From Parvularcula sp039198765 (GTDB lineage: Bacteria; Pseudomonadota; Alphaproteobacteria; Caulobacterales; Parvularculaceae), in the NCBI GenBank assembly GCA_039198765.1, contig JBCCTF010000048.1:1-24249 (forward strand): a stretch of DNA of 24,249 nt. The letters are read 5' to 3'. Shown here in pieces: positions 14,640 through 23,085 of the stretch; position 1 is the first letter of the stretch; each line of letters begins with the position of its first letter. The notes below the pieces were generated by a model. It saw only the letters and a list, made by a program, of their open reading frames with translations, was not told where the DNA came from and did not search any database. The translations under genes and the position numbers were made by a program.

Positions 14640-14703
14640 TTGACAGTTTGGTTAGGGAGCGCACATCGCTGGCTTAGAGAACGCGCGTGAAGGAGGCGTT
14701 GCT
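14640..14703 (+). promoter_or_regulatory. Candidate ubiK promoter and ribosome-binding site
   Basis: TTGACA at 14640-14645 is a perfect -35 element. The hexamer 17 bp downstream (ACATCG, 14663-14668) is a poor -10 match, so the promoter is tentative. A strong AAGGAGG (14690-14696) precedes the ATG at 14704 with normal spacing. Confidence 0.35.
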
Positions 14704-14955
14704 ATGCAATCCAAATCCCCGATCCTAGACGGTGTTGCCAAGGTTATTGCTGAGGCAGCGGGCACCGCCGACGGCGTGCGGCGCGAGGCGGAAACCCTGA
14801 TGGCAAGCCAGCTCCAGCGTTTTTTGGCCGAGCAGGACCTGGTTCCGCGAGAGGAGTTTGAGATCGTCAAAGCTTTCGCCGAAGCGATGCGTGAAGAACT
14901 TGAAAATCTGAAGGCGGAGATCGCCGCTCTAAAAGGTGAGACAGGAAGCAGCTAG
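14704..14955 (+). CDS. ubiK: UbiK/BMFP-domain accessory factor
   Basis: An 83-residue helical protein with the BMFP pattern. An amphipathic N-terminal segment (ILDGVAKVIAEAAG) precedes a middle with LMASQLQRFLAEQDLVPREEFEIVKAF, and a coiled-coil C-terminus follows (AMREELENLKAEIAALKGE). Length and architecture match UbiK (YqiC), which binds UbiJ and lipids and supports ubiquinone biosynthesis in Proteobacteria. It is a stand-alone gene divergent from lgt. A short GCCGCGCGGC palindrome with some following T's (about 14969-14986) could be a weak terminator. Confidence 0.88.
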   Translation: MQSKSPILDGVAKVIAEAAGTADGVRREAETLMASQLQRFLAEQDLVPREEFEIVKAFAEAMREELENLKAEIAALKGETGSS

Positions 14956-15008
14956 GCGCTACCCAGCCGCGCGGCACTCTTTTAGGCTTTGCCCTGTAAG
15001 GAGTGCCC

Positions 15009-16649
15009 ATGCGTCTCACCTCTGTTCTCGCCGCCTTGGCGGCCGCTCTTCTGAGCCTGACCACCGCCCACAGTGCGGAGGCTCAGCCGACCCGCGAAGA
15101 AGCCATCCGCTTCCTCCTCCAGGCGTCGTTCGGTCCGACGGAGCCTGAAATCCAGGCGGTGCAGCGGCTTGGCTATGGCGGGTGGATTGAGCAGCAGTTC
15201 GCGCTCCCCGGCCAGAAAGCGTCCTCGCGTCTGGCGGCGCATGAAGTGGCTGGCGCAAACGTGCGGAACATCCACTACCGAGACTATTTTTGGGACCAGG
15301 CCATTTATGGCCGCGACCAACTCCGTATGCGGACGCTGTTCGCGCTGTCGCAAATCGTTGTGGTTTCTGTTGACGAAGTGAAGTTCATCGCTCCGGCGTA
15401 CACGAACTATGTGGACCTGTTGCACGAGGAGAGCTTTGGCAACTATGGTGATCTCATCCGCCGGGTGACGATGCTCCCCGTCATGGCGGACTATCTCACC
15501 TACTTCCGCAACCGCAAAGCCAACCCGGTCACCGGTCAGCAGCCTGATGAGAATTATGCGCGCGAGGTCATGCAGCTCTTCACCATCGGCCTTGAGGAGT
15601 TGGCCCTCGACGGCACATCTCTTGGCGATGAGACGTACACGTCGGCTGATGTGGAGGGGCTGGCGCGGGTCTTCACAGGCTTTGCGATGGACGGGCGGAG
15701 CTTCCGCGATGGTCGTCTGCGCAAGCACAATGGCGGTGAGTTGCTGAAGGGCTACCCAGGTGTGCACGAACCTGGGCCGAAGACCTTCCTTGGCACGACG
15801 ATTCCTGGTGGTTTAGCGCCTGAGGAGTCGGTGAGTCGTGCGCTTGATCATCTGCTCGCGCACCGGAACGTCGCGCCGTTTATCTCAAAGCTCCTGATAC
15901 AGAAGTTCGTTACATCCAATCCGTCTCCTGACTATGTCCGCCGGGTGGCCACCGTGTTCAACGAAGGTCGGTATACTATGCCTTCGGGTACCGAGGTCGG
16001 CGACGGTAAGCGGGGCGCGATGGAGCCCGTCCTCGCCGCAATCCTCTTGGACCGCGAGGCCCGCGATGAGCGGGTCGCGCAGGACCCAAAGTATGGCAAG
16101 GTGAGGGAGCCGGTCTTGCGGATTGCCCAGGTCATTCGCACGATCGTTGACCCCAATGCGCTTCCGTCGGTAGACGGAAAGCTGCCGCACTATCGACATC
16201 TCAGTCGTGATAACGACGTGCACAACCAGACTGTCTTCTCACCACCATCCGTGTTCGGATTTTATCGACCAGGCTATGTCGCTGCGGGAACACAAACTGC
16301 GGAGAAGGGCCTCGTCGCGCCCGAAATGCAGGTACTGACGAGCGACCAGATTATTGGGCAAGCTCGCTTCTACACAATTTTGTTCCGTCCCAAGACCATT
16401 GCCTATCTCGATCGCGATGATGCCCGGTTGATGCAGCTTGCGCAGAGACCAGACACGCTCGTCGAAGCTTTGGGAGAAGTCCTGACCCCGGGGGGCATAG
16501 ACCCAGAAGTCCGTAGGCGGATTGAGCAGGCCGTAGGTGAGATTGAACTCCGCGGACGACCGGAACAAAACCGGCCGAGGCTGCTACGACGCGCGCTCAT
16601 CGCGACGATGATGCTGTCCACGACACCCGAATTTGTCGTTCAGCGTTAG
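15009..16649 (+). CDS. DUF1800 family exported protein
   Basis: A 546-residue protein with a classical signal peptide (MRLTSVLAALAAALLSLTTAHSAEA). DUF1800 marks follow: EEAIRFLLQASFGPTEPEIQ near the start, ENYAREVMQLFTIGLEEL, YTSADVEGLARVFTGFAMD and a PGPKTFLG-type motif (about 255-262). Molecular function of DUF1800 is not established. Genes of this family nearly always sit beside a DUF1501 gene, as here. The ATG at 15009 is chosen over a GTG at 15003 because AAGGAG (14998-15003) is 5 nt before the ATG and would overlap the GTG. It is followed by the DUF1501 gene after 9 bp. Confidence 0.9.
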   Translation: MRLTSVLAALAAALLSLTTAHSAEAQPTREEAIRFLLQASFGPTEPEIQAVQRLGYGGWIEQQFALPGQKASSRLAAHEVAGANVRNIHYRDYFWDQAIYGRDQLRMRTLFALSQIVVVSVDEVKFIAPAYTNYVDLLHEESFGNYGDLIRRVTMLPVMADYLTYFRNRKANPVTGQQPDENYAREVMQLFTIGLEELALDGTSLGDETYTSADVEGLARVFTGFAMDGRSFRDGRLRKHNGGELLKGYPGVHEPGPKTFLGTTIPGGLAPEESVSRALDHLLAHRNVAPFISKLLIQKFVTSNPSPDYVRRVATVFNEGRYTMPSGTEVGDGKRGAMEPVLAAILLDREARDERVAQDPKYGKVREPVLRIAQVIRTIVDPNALPSVDGKLPHYRHLSRDNDVHNQTVFSPPSVFGFYRPGYVAAGTQTAEKGLVAPEMQVLTSDQIIGQARFYTILFRPKTIAYLDRDDARLMQLAQRPDTLVEALGEVLTPGGIDPEVRRRIEQAVGEIELRGRPEQNRPRLLRRALIATMMLSTTPEFVVQR

Positions 16650-16658
16650 GAGGTTACG

Positions 16659-17996
16659 ATGCAAGACAGACGCAACTTCCTAAAATCCTCTCTTGCCGCC
16701 GGCGTCTCCATGTCGGCGCTACCAGCGTTCGCCCAGCAATCTGGGGATGACTACAAAGCCTTGGTCTGCGTGGTGCTCCTCGGTGGGATCGATTCCCAGG
16801 ACTGCCTCGTCCCGACAGCGCCTTCCGGTTACGGCTCATGGGCGAAGGCGCGGAGTTCGATCGTTGCTCCGCTCAAGGACGGTTCGCGAGCACGTGACGG
16901 GCTCGTCACCCTTGGTCAAAGTGCCCAGGGCTTCGGCTTCGTCCCCGAAATGCGCGGTCTCGCCGACCTCTATCGCCGGGGCGACCTTGCGGTTGTCTCC
17001 AACACCGGACCGCTTCTCGAGCCTGTCACGAAAAGGGATATCGTCGACAAACCCGGAAAGCTCCCTCCGCGCCTGGCCAGCCACAACGACCAACAGTCGA
17101 CGTGGCAGACCCTTGCGCCCGAGGGTGCGCCCACTGGGTGGGGCGGGCGTATGCTTGATGCGCTGGGCAAGGGTTCGGACCTTGCAGGCATCTCGATCAA
17201 GTCCAACACATCGTTTGTGGTCGGACAAACCGCTCCCGGCGTGACGGTTCCCCCGGACGGCATCTCGCTCCCCTTCGGCATCAGTCCCGCTGACAAAAAG
17301 CGGTTCGGCGATCTTTCCGATCTTCTCGAAGAGCACTTCCGCGGCGTGGGCCAGTCCCCTGACAGTCTGTTTGAGCAGGATGTCGTGATTGCCCAGCGGC
17401 GCGCATACGACGCGTCCGTCAAACTCGCTGGCCTTCTGGACGGCAACACCGCGGGCGACACTGCGAAGATTGCGGAGAACAAGCTTGCCAAGCAGCTGGC
17501 GATGGTCGCGAAGATGATCTCCATCCAAAAGCCGCTCGGCCTGTCTCGTCAGGTGTTTGCGGTGCGGCTTGGTGGATTTGATACGCACAGGAACCAATTC
17601 GAGAAGCTGCCTGGCCTTCAGCGGACGTTGAGTGAGGCGCTGCTTGCGTTCCAGAACACGCTGAACAGCATGGGCGTCGCCGATCAGGTCACGACCTTCA
17701 CCGTATCGGATTTCGGACGTACACTGATCAGTAATGCATCAGGCACCGATCACGGATGGGGTGGGCACACCTATGTCATGGGCGGCGCTGTCCGCGGTGG
17801 ACGTGTGATCGGCGAGATCCCGCCCTACGATGTCGGCCACGACCTGGACTGGCGCCGCGGCGCGATGATCCCAACGATCTCGATCGAGCAATATGCGGGC
17901 GCACTGGGCTCCTGGTTTGGTCTGGATACGGACGGCTTGCAGGAGGTCTTCCCCAACATCGGCCGGTTCGACCGGAACGCTGTTAAGCTGTTCTAG
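16659..17996 (+). CDS. DUF1501 family Tat-exported protein
   Basis: A 445-residue protein beginning with a twin-arginine signal (DRRNFLKSSLAAGVSMSALPAFA), so exported folded. DUF1501 patterns are visible: VCVVLLGGIDSQDCLVP, a LGGFDTHRNQFEKLPGLQ stretch and the characteristic VSDFGRTLISNASGTDHGWGG followed by GGAVRGGRVIGEIPP near residues 345-390. The fold is related to alkaline-phosphatase/sulfatase-like enzymes by family knowledge, but no substrate is known. An AGGAGG ribosome-binding site lies between the DUF1800 stop and this ATG. The pair is almost certainly one operon and probably a two-component secreted system. Confidence 0.92.
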   Translation: MQDRRNFLKSSLAAGVSMSALPAFAQQSGDDYKALVCVVLLGGIDSQDCLVPTAPSGYGSWAKARSSIVAPLKDGSRARDGLVTLGQSAQGFGFVPEMRGLADLYRRGDLAVVSNTGPLLEPVTKRDIVDKPGKLPPRLASHNDQQSTWQTLAPEGAPTGWGGRMLDALGKGSDLAGISIKSNTSFVVGQTAPGVTVPPDGISLPFGISPADKKRFGDLSDLLEEHFRGVGQSPDSLFEQDVVIAQRRAYDASVKLAGLLDGNTAGDTAKIAENKLAKQLAMVAKMISIQKPLGLSRQVFAVRLGGFDTHRNQFEKLPGLQRTLSEALLAFQNTLNSMGVADQVTTFTVSDFGRTLISNASGTDHGWGGHTYVMGGAVRGGRVIGEIPPYDVGHDLDWRRGAMIPTISIEQYAGALGSWFGLDTDGLQEVFPNIGRFDRNAVKLF

Positions 17997-18182
17997 CGTT
18001 AAGCCTTTATCCGCAGGCTGTGGAGGATTCGCGCGCGCGGTCTTGAAAGGCTGTGGGTAACGGTCCGCATGCGCCCGATTTTTCCTGAAGCGACCGAATC
18101 ACTTGGCGGTCAGGGCGAGTCATCGCTTACCTAAGAGAGCGCAAGGCGGGGCCTGCCCCGTCGCCACCACGAAAGGCTTGTC

Positions 18183-18686
18183 ATGCCGCTTGATGTCTTC
18201 AGTTCCGAACCCCTCCAGGCTGATCCCATCGATCTGATCGAGGAGATGGCCCAGGCCTCTGATTTGGAAGCCCAGCGGGTGGATCAGGACGAAGTGCATG
18301 TCTGCCTCACGGGCTCGTGGCGCGATATCTCGATGTGGTTCGCCTGGCGGGCCGAGGCGCAGGTCCTGCAAATCGGCGCACCGCTGGAGCTGCGGGTCCC
18401 GAACGAGCGCGCGGCGGAGGTGCACAAGCTCCTCGCCCTGGTGAATGAGCGTCTGTGGATCGGCCACTTCGACCTTTGGGGCGATGAGGGCGGCCTCATC
18501 TACCGCAACGGCGCCGTCCTCGCCGAAGGACAGGGCATGGCACCGGGCCAGGCCGAAATTCTCCTCCGCGGTGCAATGGAAGCCTTCGATCGCTACTACC
18601 CGGCGTTCAACTACGTGATCTGGGGAGGGAAGACGGCGCAGGAGGCCATGGCCGCTTGCATCCTGGAGACAGTGGGCACCGCCTAG
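18183..18686 (+). CDS. YbjN domain-containing protein
   Basis: A 167-residue soluble protein matching the YbjN/type III secretion chaperone-like pattern: DEVHVCLTGSWRDISMWFAWRAEAQVLQI, then LELRVPNERAAEVHKLLALVNERLWIGHFDLWGDEGGLIYRNG and a C-terminal helix (FDRYYPAFNYVIWGGKTAQEAMAACILETVG). Family members are linked to stress tolerance and sensory regulation, without a defined reaction. It is preceded by a 186-bp gap with one compact GC hairpin (CGGGGC/GCCCCG, 18147-18160) about 22 nt before the ATG. Confidence 0.85.
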   Translation: MPLDVFSSEPLQADPIDLIEEMAQASDLEAQRVDQDEVHVCLTGSWRDISMWFAWRAEAQVLQIGAPLELRVPNERAAEVHKLLALVNERLWIGHFDLWGDEGGLIYRNGAVLAEGQGMAPGQAEILLRGAMEAFDRYYPAFNYVIWGGKTAQEAMAACILETVGTA

Positions 18687-18738
18687 CTCTCGCTCGATCT
18701 CCGTGCCATCTTCGTGACAGGGCAGAGGGAGTGAGCAG

Positions 18739-19383
18739 GTGTCGGATCAAAAAGCAGGCGGAACAACGCTCGCGTTGGGCGCCTTACTCTGCGTCGCTGG
18801 AATCATCGCCGAATTTATCATGGGATGGTCGACGCCCAACCGGAACGTTGATCTTGCGCAGACTGTGGCCGTCTATCGCGAAGCTTGGTCCTCGCTTCGC
18901 TGGACGTGGATAGCGCAACTCTTCGGTACACTGCTGATGACCGCTTCCGCGACCGTGCTGTTGAAGGCGAAACTCGATGCGAAGCGGTTCATCCCAACAA
19001 GTGTTCTCCTGGCGATCGTGGTGGTGACAGGAGTGGTGGTTACCGGAGCTTTCGGAACGGCGATCGGGGCCTATCCTGTTGCTTGGGAGTATTTTGACGA
19101 CGCACCAGCGACATTTGCTGCGCTCGTCGGAGAGGCGAGTTTGAATTATCGCGGGATTGGTTTGGTGATGAGCTTGGCCCTGACGACTTTGATGATCCAG
19201 GAGGGGTGGGCGTCTGATGGCGCCGTGCCTCGCATTGCACTCGGCCTTTTCCTCGCAGGGGTTTCAGGCGCGGTGGCCTTGGTTCTGACTGGGACTCTGC
19301 TGGCGAAGACTGCCGGGCTGGTAGTCTTTGCGGCGCCGATCATCCTCGGCTTGAGCCTTCGCCTGTCGGCTCCCAGCGATTAG
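18739..19383 (+). CDS. Unrecognised polytopic membrane protein
   Basis: A 214-residue protein with about six hydrophobic segments, for example LALGALLCVAGIIAEFIMGW, LLAIVVVTGVVVTGAFGTAI, IGLVMSLALTTLMI, LGLFLAGVSGAVALVLTG and VVFAAPIILGLSL. No catalytic motif is visible. The GTG start follows AGAGGGAG with suitable spacing. Its stop TAG overlaps the stop of the convergent transporter gene within TTAG (19380-19383). It begins 52 bp after the YbjN gene and may be co-transcribed. Confidence 0.75.
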   Translation: MSDQKAGGTTLALGALLCVAGIIAEFIMGWSTPNRNVDLAQTVAVYREAWSSLRWTWIAQLFGTLLMTASATVLLKAKLDAKRFIPTSVLLAIVVVTGVVVTGAFGTAIGAYPVAWEYFDDAPATFAALVGEASLNYRGIGLVMSLALTTLMIQEGWASDGAVPRIALGLFLAGVSGAVALVLTGTLLAKTAGLVVFAAPIILGLSLRLSAPSD

Positions 19384-20102
19384 GATGTGGGCGATCCTGG
19401 GGCGTCGAAGACTTCCACGCCTTCCGCTTTCTTCAGTGCACCCACAACTTTGTAGGTCACGGGCGTGAGCAGCGCTTCCCAAAGGACCTTCAGGAGGTAG
19501 TTCGTCACCAACACGGTGACGATCAGCTCGTTCGACCAGATTCCGTAGAAGGCGATGGGGTAGAACAGTAGACTGTCGACGCCTTGGCCGACTGCCGTTG
19601 ACCCAATCGTCCGTTGCCAGAGCTTTCCGGCGCCGCTGCGCACCTTCATGATCGACATCACCCGTGCGTTGGCGATCTCCCCCGCGAAGAGCGCGATGAC
19701 GGAGGCCGCCACGATCCGAGGCGCTTGGCCAAAGTCGGTGGCGAAAGCTTGCTGCCGACTGATGCCGCCCAGATCCGTGTTCCAAGCGTCCGCGGGCGGC
19801 ATCGCCGTGATGAAGGCCGCCATGGCTGCAGCGAAGACTGCTGCTGATGTCGCCGCGACGATGGCCCGGCGCGCTTTTCGGTAGCCGTAGACCTCCGTCA
19901 GCACATCGCCCAGCACGTAGGAGAGGGGAAAGAACAGCACGCCCGCCCCGAAGGCGAAGCCGCCAACCTCCGCGACTTTACCTGCGCCGATAATGTTCGA
20001 GCACACCACGATCACGCATGTCGCTGCGAGCAGCACATCGAAGTGTTTGAACTGCTGCTGGGAAGCCGCTTGGCCAGAGACTTGGGTCAGTGTGTCGGCC
20101 AT
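19380..20102 (-). CDS. yhhQ: Queuosine precursor transporter (YhhQ family)
   Basis: A 240-residue membrane protein of the YhhQ/vitamin-uptake-like family that imports queuine-type precursors (preQ0/preQ1) for tRNA modification. Characteristic text: VVCSNIIGAGKV, FPLSYVLGDVLTEVYGYRKARRAI, FAGEIANARVMSIMKV and STAVGQGVDSLLFYPIAF, across about six transmembrane segments. The N-terminus has a Gln-rich soluble lead (QVSGQAASQQQFKHF). The ATG follows TTGAGAGGA. A hairpin sits upstream (20128-20157). I saw no recognisable preQ1 riboswitch core. Confidence 0.9.
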   Translation of the reverse strand: MADTLTQVSGQAASQQQFKHFDVLLAATCVIVVCSNIIGAGKVAEVGGFAFGAGVLFFPLSYVLGDVLTEVYGYRKARRAIVAATSAAVFAAAMAAFITAMPPADAWNTDLGGISRQQAFATDFGQAPRIVAASVIALFAGEIANARVMSIMKVRSGAGKLWQRTIGSTAVGQGVDSLLFYPIAFYGIWSNELIVTVLVTNYLLKVLWEALLTPVTYKVVGALKKAEGVEVFDAPGSPTS

Positions 20103-20127
20103 GCCAGTCCTCTCAACGCAGGTGAAG

Positions 20128-20157
20128 TCCGCCCCTTAGTCTCGGAAGCGGGGCGGA
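20128..20157 (-). repeat. GC-rich hairpin in the transporter leader
   Basis: TCCGCCCC (20128-20135) and GGGGCGGA (20150-20157) are perfect 8-bp inverted arms around a 14-nt loop. The element ends 25 nt before the transporter ATG and is followed by no T-tract on either strand. It could be an mRNA leader structure, or a remnant that limits read-through from the upstream gene. It does not show the sequence of a known preQ1 riboswitch class. Confidence 0.5.
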
Positions 20158-20211
20158 GGAACTGTGACATGGCGCGAGGTTGGTTGCGCGGCCACTCCAA
20201 ACCTGTTGCGA

Positions 20212-21192
20212 TCAGCTTGGTGTGTATGTTGGGGCGCAGGTGTCGCGCGATCCGTTGATCACAAGCACTGGGTGGTCAGCCAGCCGTTTTCGAAGCCGTT
20301 TGGCGTCGGCCCTGCTCGGCACGTCCTGGTACCAGTGGCGCGAGACGTTCGTCGTGCCTTTGCGCGCAGAGACATATTTGCAGACGAGAACCTTAGGTTT
20401 TTCCCGCGAGATGGCGGACAGATCTTCGTTGAGCAAAGCTTGGTTTTCCGACCCAACCCTGTATTCGCGGGTCAACGACCATGGTCCGAACGGTTGGACC
20501 TCCATCGCTTTGAGCGCGCCCTTGCTGGTCTTCTCCATTAGGAGGTGCAGCGAGGTCTTCGGAAGCTCTTTCGGGATAGGCGGCACGAAATCGTCCGGGG
20601 CCGGACCATAATCGTGGATGACGAATTGACCTGATTTGCTGATCTCGGGTTCGGTGGGGGTCGGCACGGTGCGCGGCAGTGAAGGCGCTCGTTGCCGGCG
20701 CCGGGCCTGCACCACAGTCGCCACGTCCACGCCCTCTTTCTCGAGGTCCTCGCGAAGGCCTGGAAGGTGCTTATCGATCGCGGCCTCAAAGGCTTCGCTC
20801 CTTTCCTTATCACGATCTTCCGAAGAAAGATCACGAGCGAAGAGCGTCTCGCTTAAAGCGCAAGCCTCTTTTGTTTGGACATACCACTCGTACACATCGA
20901 ATGTGCGTCTCAACTCTGCTACGCTTTCTTTCGTTCGGCGCTCAACACAGTCGCAGGTCTCAACGCCGTTGCGGATGGCGTATTCATTCGGTTCTTCCTC
21001 TCGGAATTCGCGGCAGGCTTCCCCAAACCGACGCGCAAGACCCTCGCCGAATTCCTCGTCAGTGAGCGGTTTCTTTTCCTTGGACGGGATCATCACGAGG
21101 AGGAGAATGACCAAAGCGCCGCCCAGCGCTGGACCACGCCAGGTGCGGTACCATGGTTTTGGCGTTGGGGCTCCCGGCTGAGGTTCGTTCAC
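20212..21192 (-). CDS. Unrecognised membrane-anchored protein
   Basis: A 326-residue protein. A short Pro-rich cytoplasmic start (MNEPQPGAPTPKPWYRTWR) precedes one transmembrane helix (about 20-37, GPALGGALVILLLVMIP). The soluble part is charged and helical (about 40-165, with cysteines in GEACREF, VETCDCVERR and KEACALSE), then a Pro-rich linker (RTVPTPTEPE). The C-terminal domain is mixed (FVIHDYGPAPDDFVPPIP, then a Lys/Arg-rich region and two late cysteines). The four-cysteine N-terminal half could form disulfides or bind metal. No family is recognised. It is divergent from proC. Confidence 0.7.
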   Translation of the reverse strand: MNEPQPGAPTPKPWYRTWRGPALGGALVILLLVMIPSKEKKPLTDEEFGEGLARRFGEACREFREEEPNEYAIRNGVETCDCVERRTKESVAELRRTFDVYEWYVQTKEACALSETLFARDLSSEDRDKERSEAFEAAIDKHLPGLREDLEKEGVDVATVVQARRRQRAPSLPRTVPTPTEPEISKSGQFVIHDYGPAPDDFVPPIPKELPKTSLHLLMEKTSKGALKAMEVQPFGPWSLTREYRVGSENQALLNEDLSAISREKPKVLVCKYVSARKGTTNVSRHWYQDVPSRADAKRLRKRLADHPVLVINGSRDTCAPTYTPS

Positions 21193-21345
21193 GGCGATCT
21201 CCTCTGGTTCTCTGCGACGGCGCGCGCGTCAGGGTTCGCCTCGGGTCAGATCTTGTCAAGCAGCGCCCCCACAAGGGAGATTCCTTGCGCTGCGCTGAAA
21301 CTGCCGACCTTTTCTTTGCGGCAGCGTTCGCCTAGCCCGCACGCC

Positions 21346-22170
21346 ATGACCGAACGTTTCAGCATGATCCAAATCGGCGCGGGCTCCATGGGCGGCGCGC
21401 TTCTCAAGTCGTGGGTAGCGAGCGACGTGCTCGACCTCAGCCGTTCTGCCATTATCGACCCTAGCCCGAGCGATGCGCTTATCACTCTCTGCGAAGCCGC
21501 GGGCTTGGCGCTGAACCCCGAAACCGATGGCGATTATGATGTCTGCGTTCTTGCGGTGAAGCCGCAGGTGTTCGGCTCGGTTCTGCCAGAGCTCGACTGG
21601 CCGAGCTTCTCGGAGACCCTCTTCATATCCATCGCTGCCGGGATCAGCACGGCTGAGATCGCCATGCTCCTCAAGCGCGGTGACGGTCAGCCGAAGATCC
21701 TTCGCACCATGCCCTCGCTCCCTGCTCTCGTGGGCCGCAGTATGACGCTTCTCGCTGAAAACGCAGGGCTTTCCCCGGTGGAGCGGCAGCGCGGTGAGAG
21801 CCTGATGGCTGCCGCTGGCACTGTGGAATGGACCAAGGACGAGGACCAGCTCGACCGCCTGATGGGCGTCAGCGGCTGCGCGCCCGCCTTCTTTCTCCGA
21901 GCTGTCGAAGGCCTCATCGACGCCGCCATCGCCCAGGGCGCATCGCCGGAAACGGCGCGGCGGCTGGCGGAGGAGACCTTCGTGGGCACCGCTGCACTCC
22001 TCGACAAGGACACCCGCATGCCGGGGACCATCCGGGAAGCCGTCACCAGCCCCGGCGGCACCACCGCTGCTGGCCTGGCCGTGCTTGAAGAACGCGGCTT
22101 CGCCGATGCCGTGGTCGGCGCTGTCGAAGGCGCTTACCAGCGGGCCAAGGAGCTTCGCGGTGGTTCATAA
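21346..22170 (+). CDS. proC: Pyrroline-5-carboxylate reductase
   Basis: Last step of proline synthesis, reducing pyrroline-5-carboxylate with NAD(P)H. At 274 residues it matches the family length. The Rossmann motif IQIGAGSMGGAL lies at 8-19, VLAVKPQV and SIAAGIS at the usual places, ILRTMPSLPALVG carries the conserved MP(N/S) region, and the C-terminal signature is TSPGGTTAAGLAVLEERGF. The reading frame is open as far back as 20875, but that extension overlaps the opposite-strand gene and has no family sequence, so the ATG at 21346 is chosen. It is the first of three plus-strand genes. Confidence 0.95.
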   Translation: MTERFSMIQIGAGSMGGALLKSWVASDVLDLSRSAIIDPSPSDALITLCEAAGLALNPETDGDYDVCVLAVKPQVFGSVLPELDWPSFSETLFISIAAGISTAEIAMLLKRGDGQPKILRTMPSLPALVGRSMTLLAENAGLSPVERQRGESLMAAAGTVEWTKDEDQLDRLMGVSGCAPAFFLRAVEGLIDAAIAQGASPETARRLAEETFVGTAALLDKDTRMPGTIREAVTSPGGTTAAGLAVLEERGFADAVVGAVEGAYQRAKELRGGS

Positions 22171-22213
22171 AATCCTAGCCGCTGGCCAAGACCCCGCCTA
22201 AGAGCACCCTTCG

Positions 22214-22846
22214 ATGGCAGGCATGATCGTCACCGCGCGTCACGGACGCCCCGATGTTGACCGCAGCGTGAAGATCACGGCTCGGGAATACGGTTTGTGG
22301 TGGTCCAACTACGACGAAAGCGGTCTCGCTCCAGGGCAGACGCCGCCTGGCGGCCTCGTGGACATCGCATCCGATGCAAAGGTCGTCCTGTGCTCCACAT
22401 TGCCGCGCGCGATCGAAACGGCAGACGCGGTGGTGGATGAGGCGCGCATCGTCCCGCGGGACGCTTTGTTTGTTGAGGCGCCCCTGCCGGCGCCGACGTT
22501 CATCCCGAGCTTTGTGAAGCTGACGCCGACCACCTGGGGGGTGATCAGTCGCTCCTTCTGGTTCTTCGGCTTCGCGCCCAAGGGGACCGAGAACCATTGG
22601 GGAGCGAGACGCCGCGTGGTCCAAATCGCCACGCGACTTGCCGATACGGCCGAGCGGGAAGGGGACGTTCTCCTCTGCGCGCACGGCTATCTCAACTGGA
22701 TGATCCACCGTGTGCTGAAGAAACGCGGCTGGTCGCTCGTAGAACACCAAGGCGGAAACAATTACTGGTCCTACAGGGCCTACAGACGCAATCAACCAGA
22801 AGCCGCGCACACGGACGAACCCGCGCGCTCAATGGCAGCCCAATGA
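22214..22846 (+). CDS. Histidine phosphatase superfamily protein
   Basis: A 210-residue phosphoglycerate-mutase-like protein. The catalytic RHG lies in VTARHGRPD (His10), the second arginine region is CSTLPRAIETAD, and the distal catalytic histidine lies in LLCAHGYLNWM. The middle (about 95-125, PAPTFIPSFVKLTPTTWGVISRSFWFFG) is more hydrophobic than usual and may cap the active site. Substrate unknown. Its stop overlaps the xseB start by 3 nt within ATGA. An alternative ATG three codons later is possible. Confidence 0.88.
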   Translation: MAGMIVTARHGRPDVDRSVKITAREYGLWWSNYDESGLAPGQTPPGGLVDIASDAKVVLCSTLPRAIETADAVVDEARIVPRDALFVEAPLPAPTFIPSFVKLTPTTWGVISRSFWFFGFAPKGTENHWGARRRVVQIATRLADTAEREGDVLLCAHGYLNWMIHRVLKKRGWSLVEHQGGNNYWSYRAYRRNQPEAAHTDEPARSMAAQ

Positions 22847-23082
22847 CAGACAAACCGATTACTGGCCTATCCTTCGAAGATGCCCTCAAAGAACTTGAGG
22901 CGATCATTAAACAGCTCGAAAGCGGCGATGTCGCGCTCGAGCAGTCGATCACGCTCTATGAGCGCGGCGCCGCGCTCAAGGCGCACTGCGAAACCACCCT
23001 CGGTGCTGCCCGTGAGCGCATCGAGAAAATCGTCGAGGGCAAAGGCGGCGCGCCTACCACCGAAGCAGCAAGCTTCGACTAA
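22843..23082 (+). CDS. xseB: Exodeoxyribonuclease VII small subunit
   Basis: A 79-residue helical protein with the XseB pattern LSFEDALKELEAIIKQLESGDVALEQSITLYERG, followed by ALKAHCETTLGAARERIEKIV. With XseA it forms the single-strand-specific nuclease of mismatch repair and DNA degradation. xseA is not in this window. The frame is open upstream to 22597, but the ATG at 22843 gives the family length and an ATGA overlap with the phosphatase gene. Its stop is 3 bp from the stop of the convergent peptidase. Confidence 0.95.
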   Translation: MTDKPITGLSFEDALKELEAIIKQLESGDVALEQSITLYERGAALKAHCETTLGAARERIEKIVEGKGGAPTTEAASFD

Positions 23083-23085
23083 GCG

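Noticed and set aside
18147..18160. CGGGGC/GCCCCG hairpin as terminator of the DUF1501 gene
   Set aside because: It is about 150 bp past that gene, has a 2-nt loop and no T-tract. It lies in the leader of the YbjN gene.
20875..21345. N-terminal extension of ProC by 157 codons
   Set aside because: It overlaps the opposite-strand gene and has no ProC sequence. The family start is MTERFSMIQIGAG at 21346.
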